Origin: CAJXCL01 sp964394335
GTDB lineage: Bacteria; Nitrospinota; Nitrospinia; CAJXCL01
Direction of reading: 5' to 3'
Assembly: GCA_964394335.1 (NCBI GenBank)
Contig: CAYMVZ010000006.1
Span: forward strand, 1-49,344
DNA length: 49,344 nucleotides
A model generated the notes under the pieces. That model saw nothing but the letters and a program-made list of their open reading frames with translations. It had not been told where the DNA came from and searched no databases. Made by a program: the position numbers and the translations under genes. Each line of letters opens with the position of its first letter. Position 1 is the stretch's first letter. This document shows positions 23,622-31,696 of this stretch, piece by piece.

Positions 23622-25916
23622 TTAAAGATTCGGATTCTCGCTCATAGCTTTAATTCGTTTCCAGCGTCTTTCTACTTCGATTTCAAATTCTTTAAGGACA
23701 CTTTCAAACTTTGGCTTCAGTAAATGTTTTGTCTTTCCCATGAATTTCAGCCAGTCAGCGGCAGAAATCTTCTTTCCTTTGGCTTCAGGATCATAATTAA
23801 GAGTTGTAATTCCATTCTCTACTTCATAAAGTGGAAAAAAATTACAATCCACAGCCGCCTGAACAACTTCCTGGCCATTATTGTCCGGGTGTCTCCAGTT
23901 CAGAGGGCAATCTGAAAACAACTTTCCGAAAACCAATCCTTCATGCTTCGCATACCATGCTGCTTTTGCCGCTTTTTTAATCAGATCTTTGTAATTTGTT
24001 TCCACAGCGGTAAAAACGTAAGGGATATGGCAGGAGGCAAATAACTGCGCCGAGTCTTTATGATGAAATTTTTTCCCTTTGCCGACAGAACCGACATTTG
24101 ATGTGGAGGTCGCGTGCCCGAGTGGCGTTGTAAAGGATTGCTGATTTCCTGTATTCATATATCCTTCGTTATCATACTCGAGAATAATCATATTATGATT
24201 TCTAAATGCCGTCCCTAACGCCGGTCCCAGTCCAATATCAAGTCCACCGTCACCGGTTACCATAACAAAAGTTATATCCTGATCCTTCGCGATTTCACCT
24301 CTTCGCTGCCGTTCTTTATACATTTCCACGACGCCGGATAAGGTGGCAGCTCCATTTTGAAACAGATTATGAATATAAGTCACATTAAAAGAAGTGTTCG
24401 GGTAACCGGTGGTAACAACCATTCCGCAGCCGGTATGCCAGAGCATAACGACAAATCCTTCCACGCCTTTAAGAAAAGTCCCTATGCTTGGAAAAATGCC
24501 GCAGCCCGGGCATGCCCCATGACCAGGAGCGATCCTTTGCGGCATCGCGGTAAGTTCTCTTTGTTTAACTCCCTTAACATCTAACATCCCTGTTTTTTCA
24601 TTTTTAGTAACTTTTATAATCCCAGGACTTGATTCTTCGAGACCTATTGCCGACCTTCCTTTTACCGGTTCGTAAGAGGGGTTTCCCGGTTCCGCTCCTA
24701 TATAATCATAGGGTACGCTAACCTTGCCGGTCTCAGCTGCGTCAAGGGCTAATTCAAACATTTCTTCAGCGTCTTCAGGAAAGAACTCCTTTCCTCCAAG
24801 TCCATAAATTCTACTGATGAAGAGTGTTTTATTATCCGGATCATCTTTTAACGCCGCTTTTACTTCAACGGTCATGTTGCCGCCCCAGCCTCCGAAAGAA
24901 TCCGCTCTGTCGGCCACGAGAATGGCTTTAGTGTTTTTAAAAGCCGCTCTTATTTCATTTGCGGGAAAAGGACGAATAGCATAAGGATAGGCCAATCCGA
25001 CTTTTTTGCCTTTCTCTCGCAACTTATCCACAACTTCCATTACCGTATCTGCTGCTGAGTTAAGGATAAATATCACGGCGTCGGCGTCTTCGGTTTTATA
25101 AGTTTGCAAAAACTTATAACCCCTGCCGCTGATTTTTTCGTACTCGTCAAATGTACCCTGCATTTTGCTGTAAGCTGCGTCCATAGCCATGCTGAGTTGT
25201 TTTTTGTTGTTTATCTGGTCCGGGTCATTCATGTAAGGACCTATTGTCACCGGGTTTTTGACGTCAACAGAGGTAAAAGGCGATTCGAGCTTTCCGATAA
25301 AATCCTGGACTACATCCCTGTTTTCAAAATAATTTACTCTCCGTTTCTGGTGAGAAGTAAAAAATCCATCGAAGGCTACAATAACCGGCAGTCGCACATC
25401 TTCCAGTTCACCGATTTTTACCGCGAGGATATTCATGTCATAAACTTCCTGCGGGTCTTTCGCGAGAAGGATAATCCAGCCGAGATTTAATGTGGACATT
25501 ACATCGCTGTGATCTCCGCGTATATCCAATGGTCCTGAAACAGAGCGGCAGACTAAATTTAAAACCATGGGGAAGCGGGTGCCGGACTGAACCGGTAATT
25601 GTTCTATAGCATACAGCAGACCGTTGGCAGAAGTTGCATTAAAGACCCTGCCGCCAGCTGTTGTAGCTCCATAGCAGATACCCGCGGCGCCATGTTCTCC
25701 GTCGGCCGGGATTAAAGAAATATCGTGTTCACCGTTAGCGGACATTTCATCCAGGTACTCAGCTATTTCTGTGGACGGAGTTATGGGGTAATATCCCATC
25801 ACATGATAATTAATATGGTTCGCAGCCAGCGCCGCCATTTCGTTGCCACTTTTAAAGTCCACTTTTTGCTTTCCAGTACTTTTAGTTTCTTTAGCCTCTT
25901 CAGTTTCTACTACCAT
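23622..25916 (-). CDS. 2-oxoacid:ferredoxin oxidoreductase, fused alpha-beta subunit (pyruvate-type likely)
   Basis: A 764-aa fusion. Residues ~20-425 form the alpha part (NEMAALAANHINYHVMGYYP, ITPSTE, then RADSFGGWGG). Residues ~455-745 form the beta part, with CPGCG (469-473), HTGCG and the thiamine-diphosphate motif GDGGLDIGLGPAL...YDNEGYMNTG (555-590). The fused pair carries out CoA-dependent oxidative decarboxylation, or the reverse reductive carboxylation, with ferredoxin. Pyruvate is the likely substrate, but other 2-oxoacids are possible. A GAGGAGA lies just before ATG 25916. It is downstream of the gamma-delta fusion, with which it forms the complete enzyme. Confidence 0.9.
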   Translation of the reverse strand: MVVETEEAKETKSTGKQKVDFKSGNEMAALAANHINYHVMGYYPITPSTEIAEYLDEMSANGEHDISLIPADGEHGAAGICYGATTAGGRVFNATSANGLLYAIEQLPVQSGTRFPMVLNLVCRSVSGPLDIRGDHSDVMSTLNLGWIILLAKDPQEVYDMNILAVKIGELEDVRLPVIVAFDGFFTSHQKRRVNYFENRDVVQDFIGKLESPFTSVDVKNPVTIGPYMNDPDQINNKKQLSMAMDAAYSKMQGTFDEYEKISGRGYKFLQTYKTEDADAVIFILNSAADTVMEVVDKLREKGKKVGLAYPYAIRPFPANEIRAAFKNTKAILVADRADSFGGWGGNMTVEVKAALKDDPDNKTLFISRIYGLGGKEFFPEDAEEMFELALDAAETGKVSVPYDYIGAEPGNPSYEPVKGRSAIGLEESSPGIIKVTKNEKTGMLDVKGVKQRELTAMPQRIAPGHGACPGCGIFPSIGTFLKGVEGFVVMLWHTGCGMVVTTGYPNTSFNVTYIHNLFQNGAATLSGVVEMYKERQRRGEIAKDQDITFVMVTGDGGLDIGLGPALGTAFRNHNMIILEYDNEGYMNTGNQQSFTTPLGHATSTSNVGSVGKGKKFHHKDSAQLFASCHIPYVFTAVETNYKDLIKKAAKAAWYAKHEGLVFGKLFSDCPLNWRHPDNNGQEVVQAAVDCNFFPLYEVENGITTLNYDPEAKGKKISAADWLKFMGKTKHLLKPKFESVLKEFEIEVERRWKRIKAMSENPNL

Positions 25917-25990
25917 GAAATTCTCCTCTATCAGTGTTCAGGGTTCAGTTGCCAGAAAAACTAATTTGTTTTTGATCCCTGGCACCTGAG

Positions 25991-27010
25991 TTATTTTTTC
26001 ATAAAACCTTTTTCCATTATAGTTGGGTCTACTTCGTATTCTTTGCGGGATTCGAGGGCGTCGAATTTGCAAATATCAACGCACCTTAAACAGCCTTTGC
26101 AGTGATGGTAATTAATACGCTTGAGGAGGCGAACTTCTTTGCCTTTCTTGTCCGTTCCGTTTCCCCATACAAAAGAGTAATCAGGGCAGGTGATGTCGCA
26201 TTCACCACAGGAGGTGCATTTGCTTAGGTTCAGAACAGGAATCCATCCCATTCTGCTGGATGACAAATCTTTATGAACAGTTGTCGCGGGACTTATAAGT
26301 GTTCCACCTATAGTCTGGTTCAAATATCCTAAATCCTGCCCCTTTCTTTTAAAATGAACATGAGGGTACTTTCCATCGTCGTCGAAATGTTTTGAAACGC
26401 CTTCCGCGAAACCTCTGTCAAAGGTTTTCAGGTTAGCATCAATTAAGAATGCATATTTTTTTCCCAGGTTCCTCGATATCATTTCTTTAATAGCGTCAGG
26501 ATTAATAAATCCTGATGCTTTGCACATTGCTCCAAGAAGAGCGGTATTAACTCTGGTTTTTTCTTCTACGGCTATTTTCATTGCGTCCACGCAATGCATT
26601 GTACCACCTTGCAATTTCAGAAAATCCCTTGCTTCATCAGGTGTTTTAGACGTGGCCATGACAACAGTAGTGTTTACTCCCACCCCTTGAGTTACCGGAA
26701 TGCTTTTGACCATTTCTTCATGGAAAATTGCCAGCATGTGAGGTTCAGTAACAGGACTGTTAGTTCTTACCTCAGTATCAGGTTTACAAAATCGGACGAA
26801 AGATTTAACAGGCGATCCTTTTTTTTCAGATCCATAGCTTGAAAAATTCGATCCGTTATAACCCATAAGAAGAATTCCTGCTTCGCCCAGGATTTTTCCA
26901 GCCAGGTTGGCCCCAAACCCACCGATGCTTTCCATCCTGATTTCATAAAAACCCAATTTATTGGTAAGTGGTAATTTAACGACTTCTATTTCGGTTTTCA
27001 TTTTCTCCAT
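25991..27010 (-). CDS. 2-oxoacid:ferredoxin oxidoreductase, fused gamma-delta subunit
   Basis: A 339-aa fusion. The gamma part (residues ~20-210; RMESIGGFGANLAGKI at the start) joins to a ferredoxin-like delta part with two 4Fe-4S motifs (C265/268/271/275 and C304/307/310/314; final Cys of one group supplies the other cluster). It accepts electrons from the alpha-beta subunit and reduces ferredoxin. It is the first gene of a two-gene operon, 74 bases before the alpha-beta fusion. ATG 27010 is used here; the second ATG (27001) follows a GGAG and may be the actual start. Confidence 0.9.
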   Translation of the reverse strand: MEKMKTEIEVVKLPLTNKLGFYEIRMESIGGFGANLAGKILGEAGILLMGYNGSNFSSYGSEKKGSPVKSFVRFCKPDTEVRTNSPVTEPHMLAIFHEEMVKSIPVTQGVGVNTTVVMATSKTPDEARDFLKLQGGTMHCVDAMKIAVEEKTRVNTALLGAMCKASGFINPDAIKEMISRNLGKKYAFLIDANLKTFDRGFAEGVSKHFDDDGKYPHVHFKRKGQDLGYLNQTIGGTLISPATTVHKDLSSSRMGWIPVLNLSKCTSCGECDITCPDYSFVWGNGTDKKGKEVRLLKRINYHHCKGCLRCVDICKFDALESRKEYEVDPTIMEKGFMKK

Positions 27011-27212
27011 TTAGTAAATTTAATAGAATTCAGACTAAGGTTTTAAAAAAAGCTTTATTCTTGCATAACCTGAAGATTTATTCAAATAAATAATCAAAAA
27101 ATAGCTTAATCAGAAGAATTTTTTCTATTTTTTATATCTTTATTAAGATTATCAAAATTAATTTTCAATATCAATTATTTCATGTTAGCAGGATAAACTT
27201 ACCAAAAAACCA

Positions 27213-27242
27213 TTGACAGCAATATAGTAATCATTGTATTAA
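27213..27242 (+). promoter_or_regulatory. Candidate hemE promoter
   Basis: TTGACA (27213-27218), an 18-base spacer and TATTAA (27237-27242). A second weaker candidate, TTGACT-17-TAAATT, lies at 27246-27274. Either would give a leader containing the 27319-27346 hairpin. Confidence 0.45.
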
Positions 27243-27318
27243 AACTTGACTGTCTCTCTTTAAACCGCTAAATTAGTTTATACTCAGCTTATCCTTAGAT
27301 ATGGATAGCTCATTAAAT

Positions 27319-27346
27319 GCAATGACAGTGTCATTGCGTTTTTTTT
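27319..27346 (+). terminator. Hairpin plus T8 in the hemE leader (attenuator or repeat remnant)
   Basis: GCAATGACA (27319-27327) pairs with TGTCATTGC (27329-27337), with a practical loop of CAGTG, followed by G and eight T. This is a good intrinsic terminator shape placed between the hemE promoter candidates and its ATG. The same stem recurs at 32974-33012, so it may instead derive from a repeat. Confidence 0.5.
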
Positions 27347-27408
27347 ATCATGTTTATTCTGCTATCCTGTCTAAGAATGTTTAACTCTTTGGTTTCATAG
27401 GAATATTA

Positions 27409-28443
27409 ATGCGAAATGATCAATTTCTAAAAGCCTGCCGAAAGGAAAAAACCGATTATACTCCTGTTTGGCTTATGCGTCAGGCCGGTCGCTACATGGA
27501 GGAGTACAGAAAGATAAGGTCAAAAGTAGATTTTCTAACCATGTGCAAAACTCCTGACCTGGCTGCGGAAGTTACTTTGCAACCCATAAAGCGTATTGGA
27601 GTGGACGCGGCCATAATATTCGCGGACATCCTGCTTCCCCTGGAGCCGATGGGAATCAAACTGGAATTCGCAAAAAATGAAGGGCCTGTGATAAACAATC
27701 CTATCCGTTCTTCAAGCGATGTAGATGCTTTACGATCTATTAATACGGAAGAAGAGCTTTCGTTTCTGCCCGAAGCAATCCGAATTGTAAAAAAGGAGTT
27801 AAACGGTAAAGTTCCTTTAATAGGCTTTTCCGGGGCTCCTTTTACCCTGGCCAGCTACATCATCGAGGGGGGCAGCTCAAGGAACTATATTCACGCAAAA
27901 AAAATGATGTATAACGAGCCGAAAATATGGAACAGGCTTATGGATAAAATTTCAGATGTAATAATCAACTATCTTTTGGCTCAGATTAAAGCCGGCGCAG
28001 AGACAGTACAGCTTTTTGATAGCTGGGTCGGCTGCCTTTCTGTAAAGGATTATCGACAATACGTTCTCCCGCATTCAAAAAAGATTATCGATGGCATAAA
28101 AAAAGAAGGGAATGTTCCAATAATTCATTTTGGCACAAATACAACCACACTGCTGCCGTCAATGAAGGAAGCCGGGGGAGATGTTCTCGGACTGGATTGG
28201 AGGATTAATCTTGATGAAGGATGGGAAAAAATTGGTTTTGACAGCGCGGTGCAGGGCAATTTGGATCCTGTAGTTCTCCTTTCAAATCCTACAGAGATAG
28301 AAAAGAGAGTCAAAGATATTCTTAAAAGAGCAGGTGGACGCCCCGGTCATATCTTCAATCTCGGTCATGGAATTCTTCCTGAAACCCCGGTCGATAATGT
28401 AATCGCTCTTGTGGATATGGTTCATAATTTCAGTGGGAAATGA
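27409..28443 (+). CDS. hemE: Uroporphyrinogen decarboxylase
   Basis: A 344-aa enzyme converting uroporphyrinogen III to coproporphyrinogen III. Diagnostic segments are the N-terminal WLMRQAGRYM (21-30), the catalytic aspartate in IIFADILLPLEPMG (D72), GFSGAPFTLASYI, and LFDSWVG. Length is normal. AGGA lies about 7 bases before ATG 27409. It is the first gene of the hemE-hemH-hemG series, all on the plus strand. The gaps of ~160 and ~210 bases and their own promoter-like boxes suggest they are not one tight operon. Confidence 0.97.
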   Translation: MRNDQFLKACRKEKTDYTPVWLMRQAGRYMEEYRKIRSKVDFLTMCKTPDLAAEVTLQPIKRIGVDAAIIFADILLPLEPMGIKLEFAKNEGPVINNPIRSSSDVDALRSINTEEELSFLPEAIRIVKKELNGKVPLIGFSGAPFTLASYIIEGGSSRNYIHAKKMMYNEPKIWNRLMDKISDVIINYLLAQIKAGAETVQLFDSWVGCLSVKDYRQYVLPHSKKIIDGIKKEGNVPIIHFGTNTTTLLPSMKEAGGDVLGLDWRINLDEGWEKIGFDSAVQGNLDPVVLLSNPTEIEKRVKDILKRAGGRPGHIFNLGHGILPETPVDNVIALVDMVHNFSGK

Positions 28444-28558
28444 GCACTCAGCTGTCAGCAGTCAGCAAAACAACTATAGCTGATAGCTAAAAATCATAAA
28501 AATTTGTCAATATATTTAGACTTCCGACCAACTAGTGCCCTTCCCACAGGATCTGTTT

Positions 28559-28567
28559 TGATATAAT
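28559..28567 (+). promoter_or_regulatory. Extended -10 promoter for hemH
   Basis: TG-A-TATAAT (28559-28567) matches the extended -10 form; only a weak -35 (TTCCCA, 28541) is present. Transcription would start about 30 bases before the hemH ATG at 28606. Confidence 0.45.
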
Positions 28568-28605
28568 CACTGTTCATTGATCATTGCTAATTGTCTATTA
28601 CTATT

Positions 28606-29535
28606 ATGAAAGACACCGCCATCTTGCTTCTTGCTTTTGGAGGACCAGACACGCCTGAAGCCATCTTACCGTTTTTAAAAAATGTTATGAGTGGCCGTGC
28701 ACCGTCCCCGGGAATGATGAACTCCATAAAGAAAAGGTATTGTGAAATAGGAGGAAAATCACCAATAACCGAAATAACGCGCAAACAGGCGCAGGCATTG
28801 CAAAAACAACTTGAAAAAAAATCTGAAGATACTTTTGGTGTTTATACCGGTATGCGACACTGGCATCCTTTTATAAAAGAAACTCTTTCTGAAATAACAG
28901 ATGCCGGTTGTAAAAAAATTATCGCAATATGCATGACACCGCAAAGATCAAATTATTCTGCGAACGCCTATGAGAAAGATGTTTCTAACGGCCTTGACGG
29001 TTTGAAAGAAAAACCGGATTTAAGATTTGTGTCTCAATGGCACATGAACCGTCGATTCCATGAAGCAGTGGCGGAAAAGATATCTGAAGCAATGATACCA
29101 TTCAAGGAAAACGGACAAAAGACAGCGGTCATCTTCAGCGCTCACTCCCTCCCTCTCAAAGTTATGGATAACGATGACCCTTATGTAAACCAAATAAACG
29201 AAACAATAAAGGGGGTTTCATCTGTTACAGGAGAGCTGGACTGGAAACTCGGGTATCAGAGCAAAGGGCTTGCTCCCGGCGAATGGCTGGAGCCAACAGT
29301 GGATACCATCATTGAAAACCTGCCGACTGAGGGATATAAAAATGTGCTGATTGTACCTATCGTCTTCGTCTCAGACCATGTTGAAACATTATATGATATT
29401 GATATAGTTTACCGGCAAAAAACAGAATCTCTCGGTTTGAATTTTCAACGAACGAAATCCCTAAACGATTCGCCTAAATTCATTGAAGCCCTTTCTGAAA
29501 TTGTTGTAGAAACATTGAACCACAGAGATCGCTGA
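28606..29535 (+). CDS. hemH: Ferrochelatase
   Basis: A 309-aa ferrochelatase. It opens with ILLLAFGGPDTPE, contains the metal-site histidine motif FSAHSLP, and has the C-terminal VFVSDHVETLYDID signature with its conserved acidic residues. It inserts Fe2+ into protoporphyrin IX (or coproporphyrin III in the alternative pathway). Because the neighbouring oxidase looks like the HemY/HemG FAD type, which serves either route, the branch cannot be decided. The frame reaches a TTG at 28591, but family alignment favours ATG 28606. Confidence 0.95.
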   Translation: MKDTAILLLAFGGPDTPEAILPFLKNVMSGRAPSPGMMNSIKKRYCEIGGKSPITEITRKQAQALQKQLEKKSEDTFGVYTGMRHWHPFIKETLSEITDAGCKKIIAICMTPQRSNYSANAYEKDVSNGLDGLKEKPDLRFVSQWHMNRRFHEAVAEKISEAMIPFKENGQKTAVIFSAHSLPLKVMDNDDPYVNQINETIKGVSSVTGELDWKLGYQSKGLAPGEWLEPTVDTIIENLPTEGYKNVLIVPIVFVSDHVETLYDIDIVYRQKTESLGLNFQRTKSLNDSPKFIEALSEIVVETLNHRDR

Positions 29536-29746
29536 GTTCGCAGAAGTTTTTTCTATATGTATTTTGTATTTCTAACTGGTAACATTTCGTTTTTTTAGCA
29601 AAGTTTTTTAACACACCCCGTACCGGAGGGACATGTTAGAGGGGAATTATCTCCACAAATTCCCTCTTAAAAAAGGGGATATAGGGGGTTGTAATTTTCT
29701 TTGCGGCTCCGTCGCGCCGTGATCTTAACGGTAAAAACTTAAAGAT

Positions 29747-31183
29747 ATGAGCAATCAAAAAAAAGTAAAAAAAATAGCCCTTATTGGGGGTGGCATTGCC
29801 GGTCTTTCCGCTGCCTACGTCCTCGAAAAAGAAGCCGCTGACAAAGGTATGTCGATTGAAATCGACCTGATCGAAAAACAAGGCAGGATAGGAGGAAATA
29901 TCCTCACTGAGCAGGTGGATGATTTTATTGTGGAAGGCGGGCCAGATTGTGTTTTTTCAGAAAAACCAGCCTCTCTGAAACTTTGTGAAAAACTTGGTCT
30001 TCAAGAAGAACTTCTTAAAACAAGGGAGGAAAAAAAAGGAACCTATGTTTATTGGAACAATAAACTCCATGACCTGCCGGAAGGGGTAATTCTTATGATT
30101 CCGACCATGATCATGCCAATATTGCTGAGCTCCCTAATCTCTTTTCCCGGAAAAATGAGAATGGCCTTAGAGCCTTTTATACCAAAACGAACAAATTCTG
30201 CCGAAGAATCCCTTTCCCAGTTTGTCACTCGAAGGCTGGGAAAAGAACTCCTTGATAAAATTGCTGAACCTCTGGTTGCGGGAATTCATGCGGGAAACCC
30301 GGAAACCATGAGTATTAACGCAAGCTTTCCGCGCTTTGTTGACCTTGAACAGAAATATGGCAGTCTCATCCGAGGTATGCTCTCCAGAAGGAAAGAGATG
30401 GTATCTATGATGAAAGGAAGGACAGCAAAATATACGATGTTCATGACTCTAAAAAAAGGACTTCAGGAACTGACTGATAACATCCAAAATACTCTAAGAA
30501 GTACAACTAAACTAACTGATAATGAAGCACTTGCCGTTATAAAAAAACCCTGTGGCTATGAGGCGTCATTGAAAGCCGGTGATATCAAATTTTACGATTC
30601 TGTAATAATAGCGACGCCATCTTATGTTACCGCAACGTTAGTGAGAGGGGTTGATACACACCTTGCTGACAAATTGCTGGAAATTCCTTATGTCTCAACA
30701 GCTACTGTATCATTAGCTTATTCAGCTTCTGATGTGAACCATATGAAAAAAGGTTTTGGGTTTATCGTTCCCGGGATTTCAAACCGAAAAATCATGGCTG
30801 CCACATATACATCCAACAAATTTTCCTACCGGGCTCCTGAAGGGAAGGTCCTTTTGCGATGTTTTGTAGGAGGAGCAAAGAATGAAGATCTTGTTTTTCT
30901 GGAGAATAAGGAAATGACTGAAATGGTGCAATCGGAGCTTAAAGATATTGTGAACATAAAAGCTAAACCGATTTTCACAAAAATTTACCGATGGGAAAAG
31001 GCAATGCCCCAGTATGTTATAGGGCATATTGACAGGATAAAAAAAATCGAAGAGCTAACTGCAAAGCACCCGGGTTTATACCTTACAGGGAGCGCCTATA
31101 ACGGCATAGGCATAAGCGATTGCATTACGACCTCCTACAAGGTTGCGGAAGAGGCTGTGAGGTTTTTAAAAGCTGATAGCTGA
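29747..31183 (+). CDS. hemG: Protoporphyrinogen/coproporphyrinogen oxidase, FAD type
   Basis: A 478-aa flavoprotein of the oxygen-dependent PPO family (also called HemY). The N-terminal FAD-binding motif is IALIGGGIAGLSAAYVLE, followed by the second motif GGNILTEQ and VEGGPDCVF. The C-terminal FAD region has LYLTGSAYNGIGISDCI. It oxidises protoporphyrinogen IX (or coproporphyrinogen III) using FAD. Its presence suggests at least some oxygen exposure, although other acceptors have been reported for the family. It starts at ATG 29747. It is the last gene of the haem series; the gap before it holds decayed repeats. Confidence 0.93.
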   Translation: MSNQKKVKKIALIGGGIAGLSAAYVLEKEAADKGMSIEIDLIEKQGRIGGNILTEQVDDFIVEGGPDCVFSEKPASLKLCEKLGLQEELLKTREEKKGTYVYWNNKLHDLPEGVILMIPTMIMPILLSSLISFPGKMRMALEPFIPKRTNSAEESLSQFVTRRLGKELLDKIAEPLVAGIHAGNPETMSINASFPRFVDLEQKYGSLIRGMLSRRKEMVSMMKGRTAKYTMFMTLKKGLQELTDNIQNTLRSTTKLTDNEALAVIKKPCGYEASLKAGDIKFYDSVIIATPSYVTATLVRGVDTHLADKLLEIPYVSTATVSLAYSASDVNHMKKGFGFIVPGISNRKIMAATYTSNKFSYRAPEGKVLLRCFVGGAKNEDLVFLENKEMTEMVQSELKDIVNIKAKPIFTKIYRWEKAMPQYVIGHIDRIKKIEELTAKHPGLYLTGSAYNGIGISDCITTSYKVAEEAVRFLKADS

Positions 31184-31329
31184 TAGCCGAGCGCTAAAAC
31201 CTTTTCACAGCATGTTTTGCGATGAACTGCTGATCGCTGAAAGCAAAGAGCTATTTCATCCGCTAAGCAGGTTCAACTCAAAGTCCGATTTAGGACTTGG
31301 ATTAAAAGGTTTAGCTGTCAAGGTTTTGC

Positions 31330-31358
31330 TTGTTTTGTGAGCAGGGTAAAGCTATAAT
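31330..31358 (+). promoter_or_regulatory. Promoter candidate for the 73-aa gene
   Basis: TTGTTT (31330-31335), a 17-base spacer and a perfect TATAAT (31353-31358), 26 bases before the ATG at 31385. Confidence 0.45.
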
Positions 31359-31384
31359 TGCATTGATTAAAAAGACATAAAATA

Positions 31385-31606
31385 ATGATTAAAAACGATC
31401 AATTATTAAAAAATTTTAAGGAAGATTTTCTCCGAAATGAGGGTAAACTTCCCTATAACAAGTCCATTACGATATTTACCGGCATGTGGAAGGAAGCTGT
31501 AATGCTTGGTGTACTGCCGTCTAAAGACCCATCTCAAGGGCTGGAGGTTGACATCAGGGTTGCGAAAACCTTAAATTCATGTTTGAAGAAATCCTTTCAA
31601 GGATAG
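31385..31606 (+). CDS. Small protein of the type found upstream of nucleotidyltransferase (AbiEii-like) genes
   Basis: A 73-aa acidic/basic mixed protein, no membrane segment, with the pattern WKEAVMLGVLPSKDP followed by LEVDIRVAKTLNS. Short proteins of this pattern commonly precede a nucleotidyltransferase-fold gene in two-gene, toxin-antitoxin-like units. Here its end overlaps by 28 bases the beginning of such a gene, which is itself broken (next entry). The assignment rests on recalled family context and was not searched. It may now be a relic. Confidence 0.6.
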   Translation: MIKNDQLLKNFKEDFLRNEGKLPYNKSITIFTGMWKEAVMLGVLPSKDPSQGLEVDIRVAKTLNSCLKKSFQG

Positions 31607-31695
31607 GCACTTGTCTCAAGAAACATCGTCTTCCGTATATGATTATCGGTGGGCAAGCAGCGCTTTTATACGGTGAATCCCCCCCTAGCTCCTGA
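31579..31695 (+). pseudogene. Truncated nucleotidyltransferase (AbiEii/DUF6036-like), N-terminal fragment
   Basis: A 38-codon frame overlaps the preceding gene by 28 bases. It encodes FEEILSRIGTCLKKH and then PYMIIGGQAALLYGES, the classical start of nucleotidyltransferase-fold proteins (GGxA before the catalytic GS-DxD region). The sequence then runs into CCCCCCC and stops at 31695. The catalytic aspartates and ~80% of a usual protein are missing. The break lies one base from the end of the opposite-strand permease gene, suggesting deletion at that boundary. Confidence 0.7.
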
Positions 31696-31696
31696 T

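Larger units (their letters stand above)
27011..27408. other. 398-bp divergent control region between the oxidoreductase operon and hemE
   Basis: AT-rich and gene-free. It holds a promoter candidate and a hairpin-T8 structure on the plus strand in front of hemE (separate entries). For the oxidoreductase side I see only a weak TTGAAT-like box and do not call a promoter. Confidence 0.6.
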
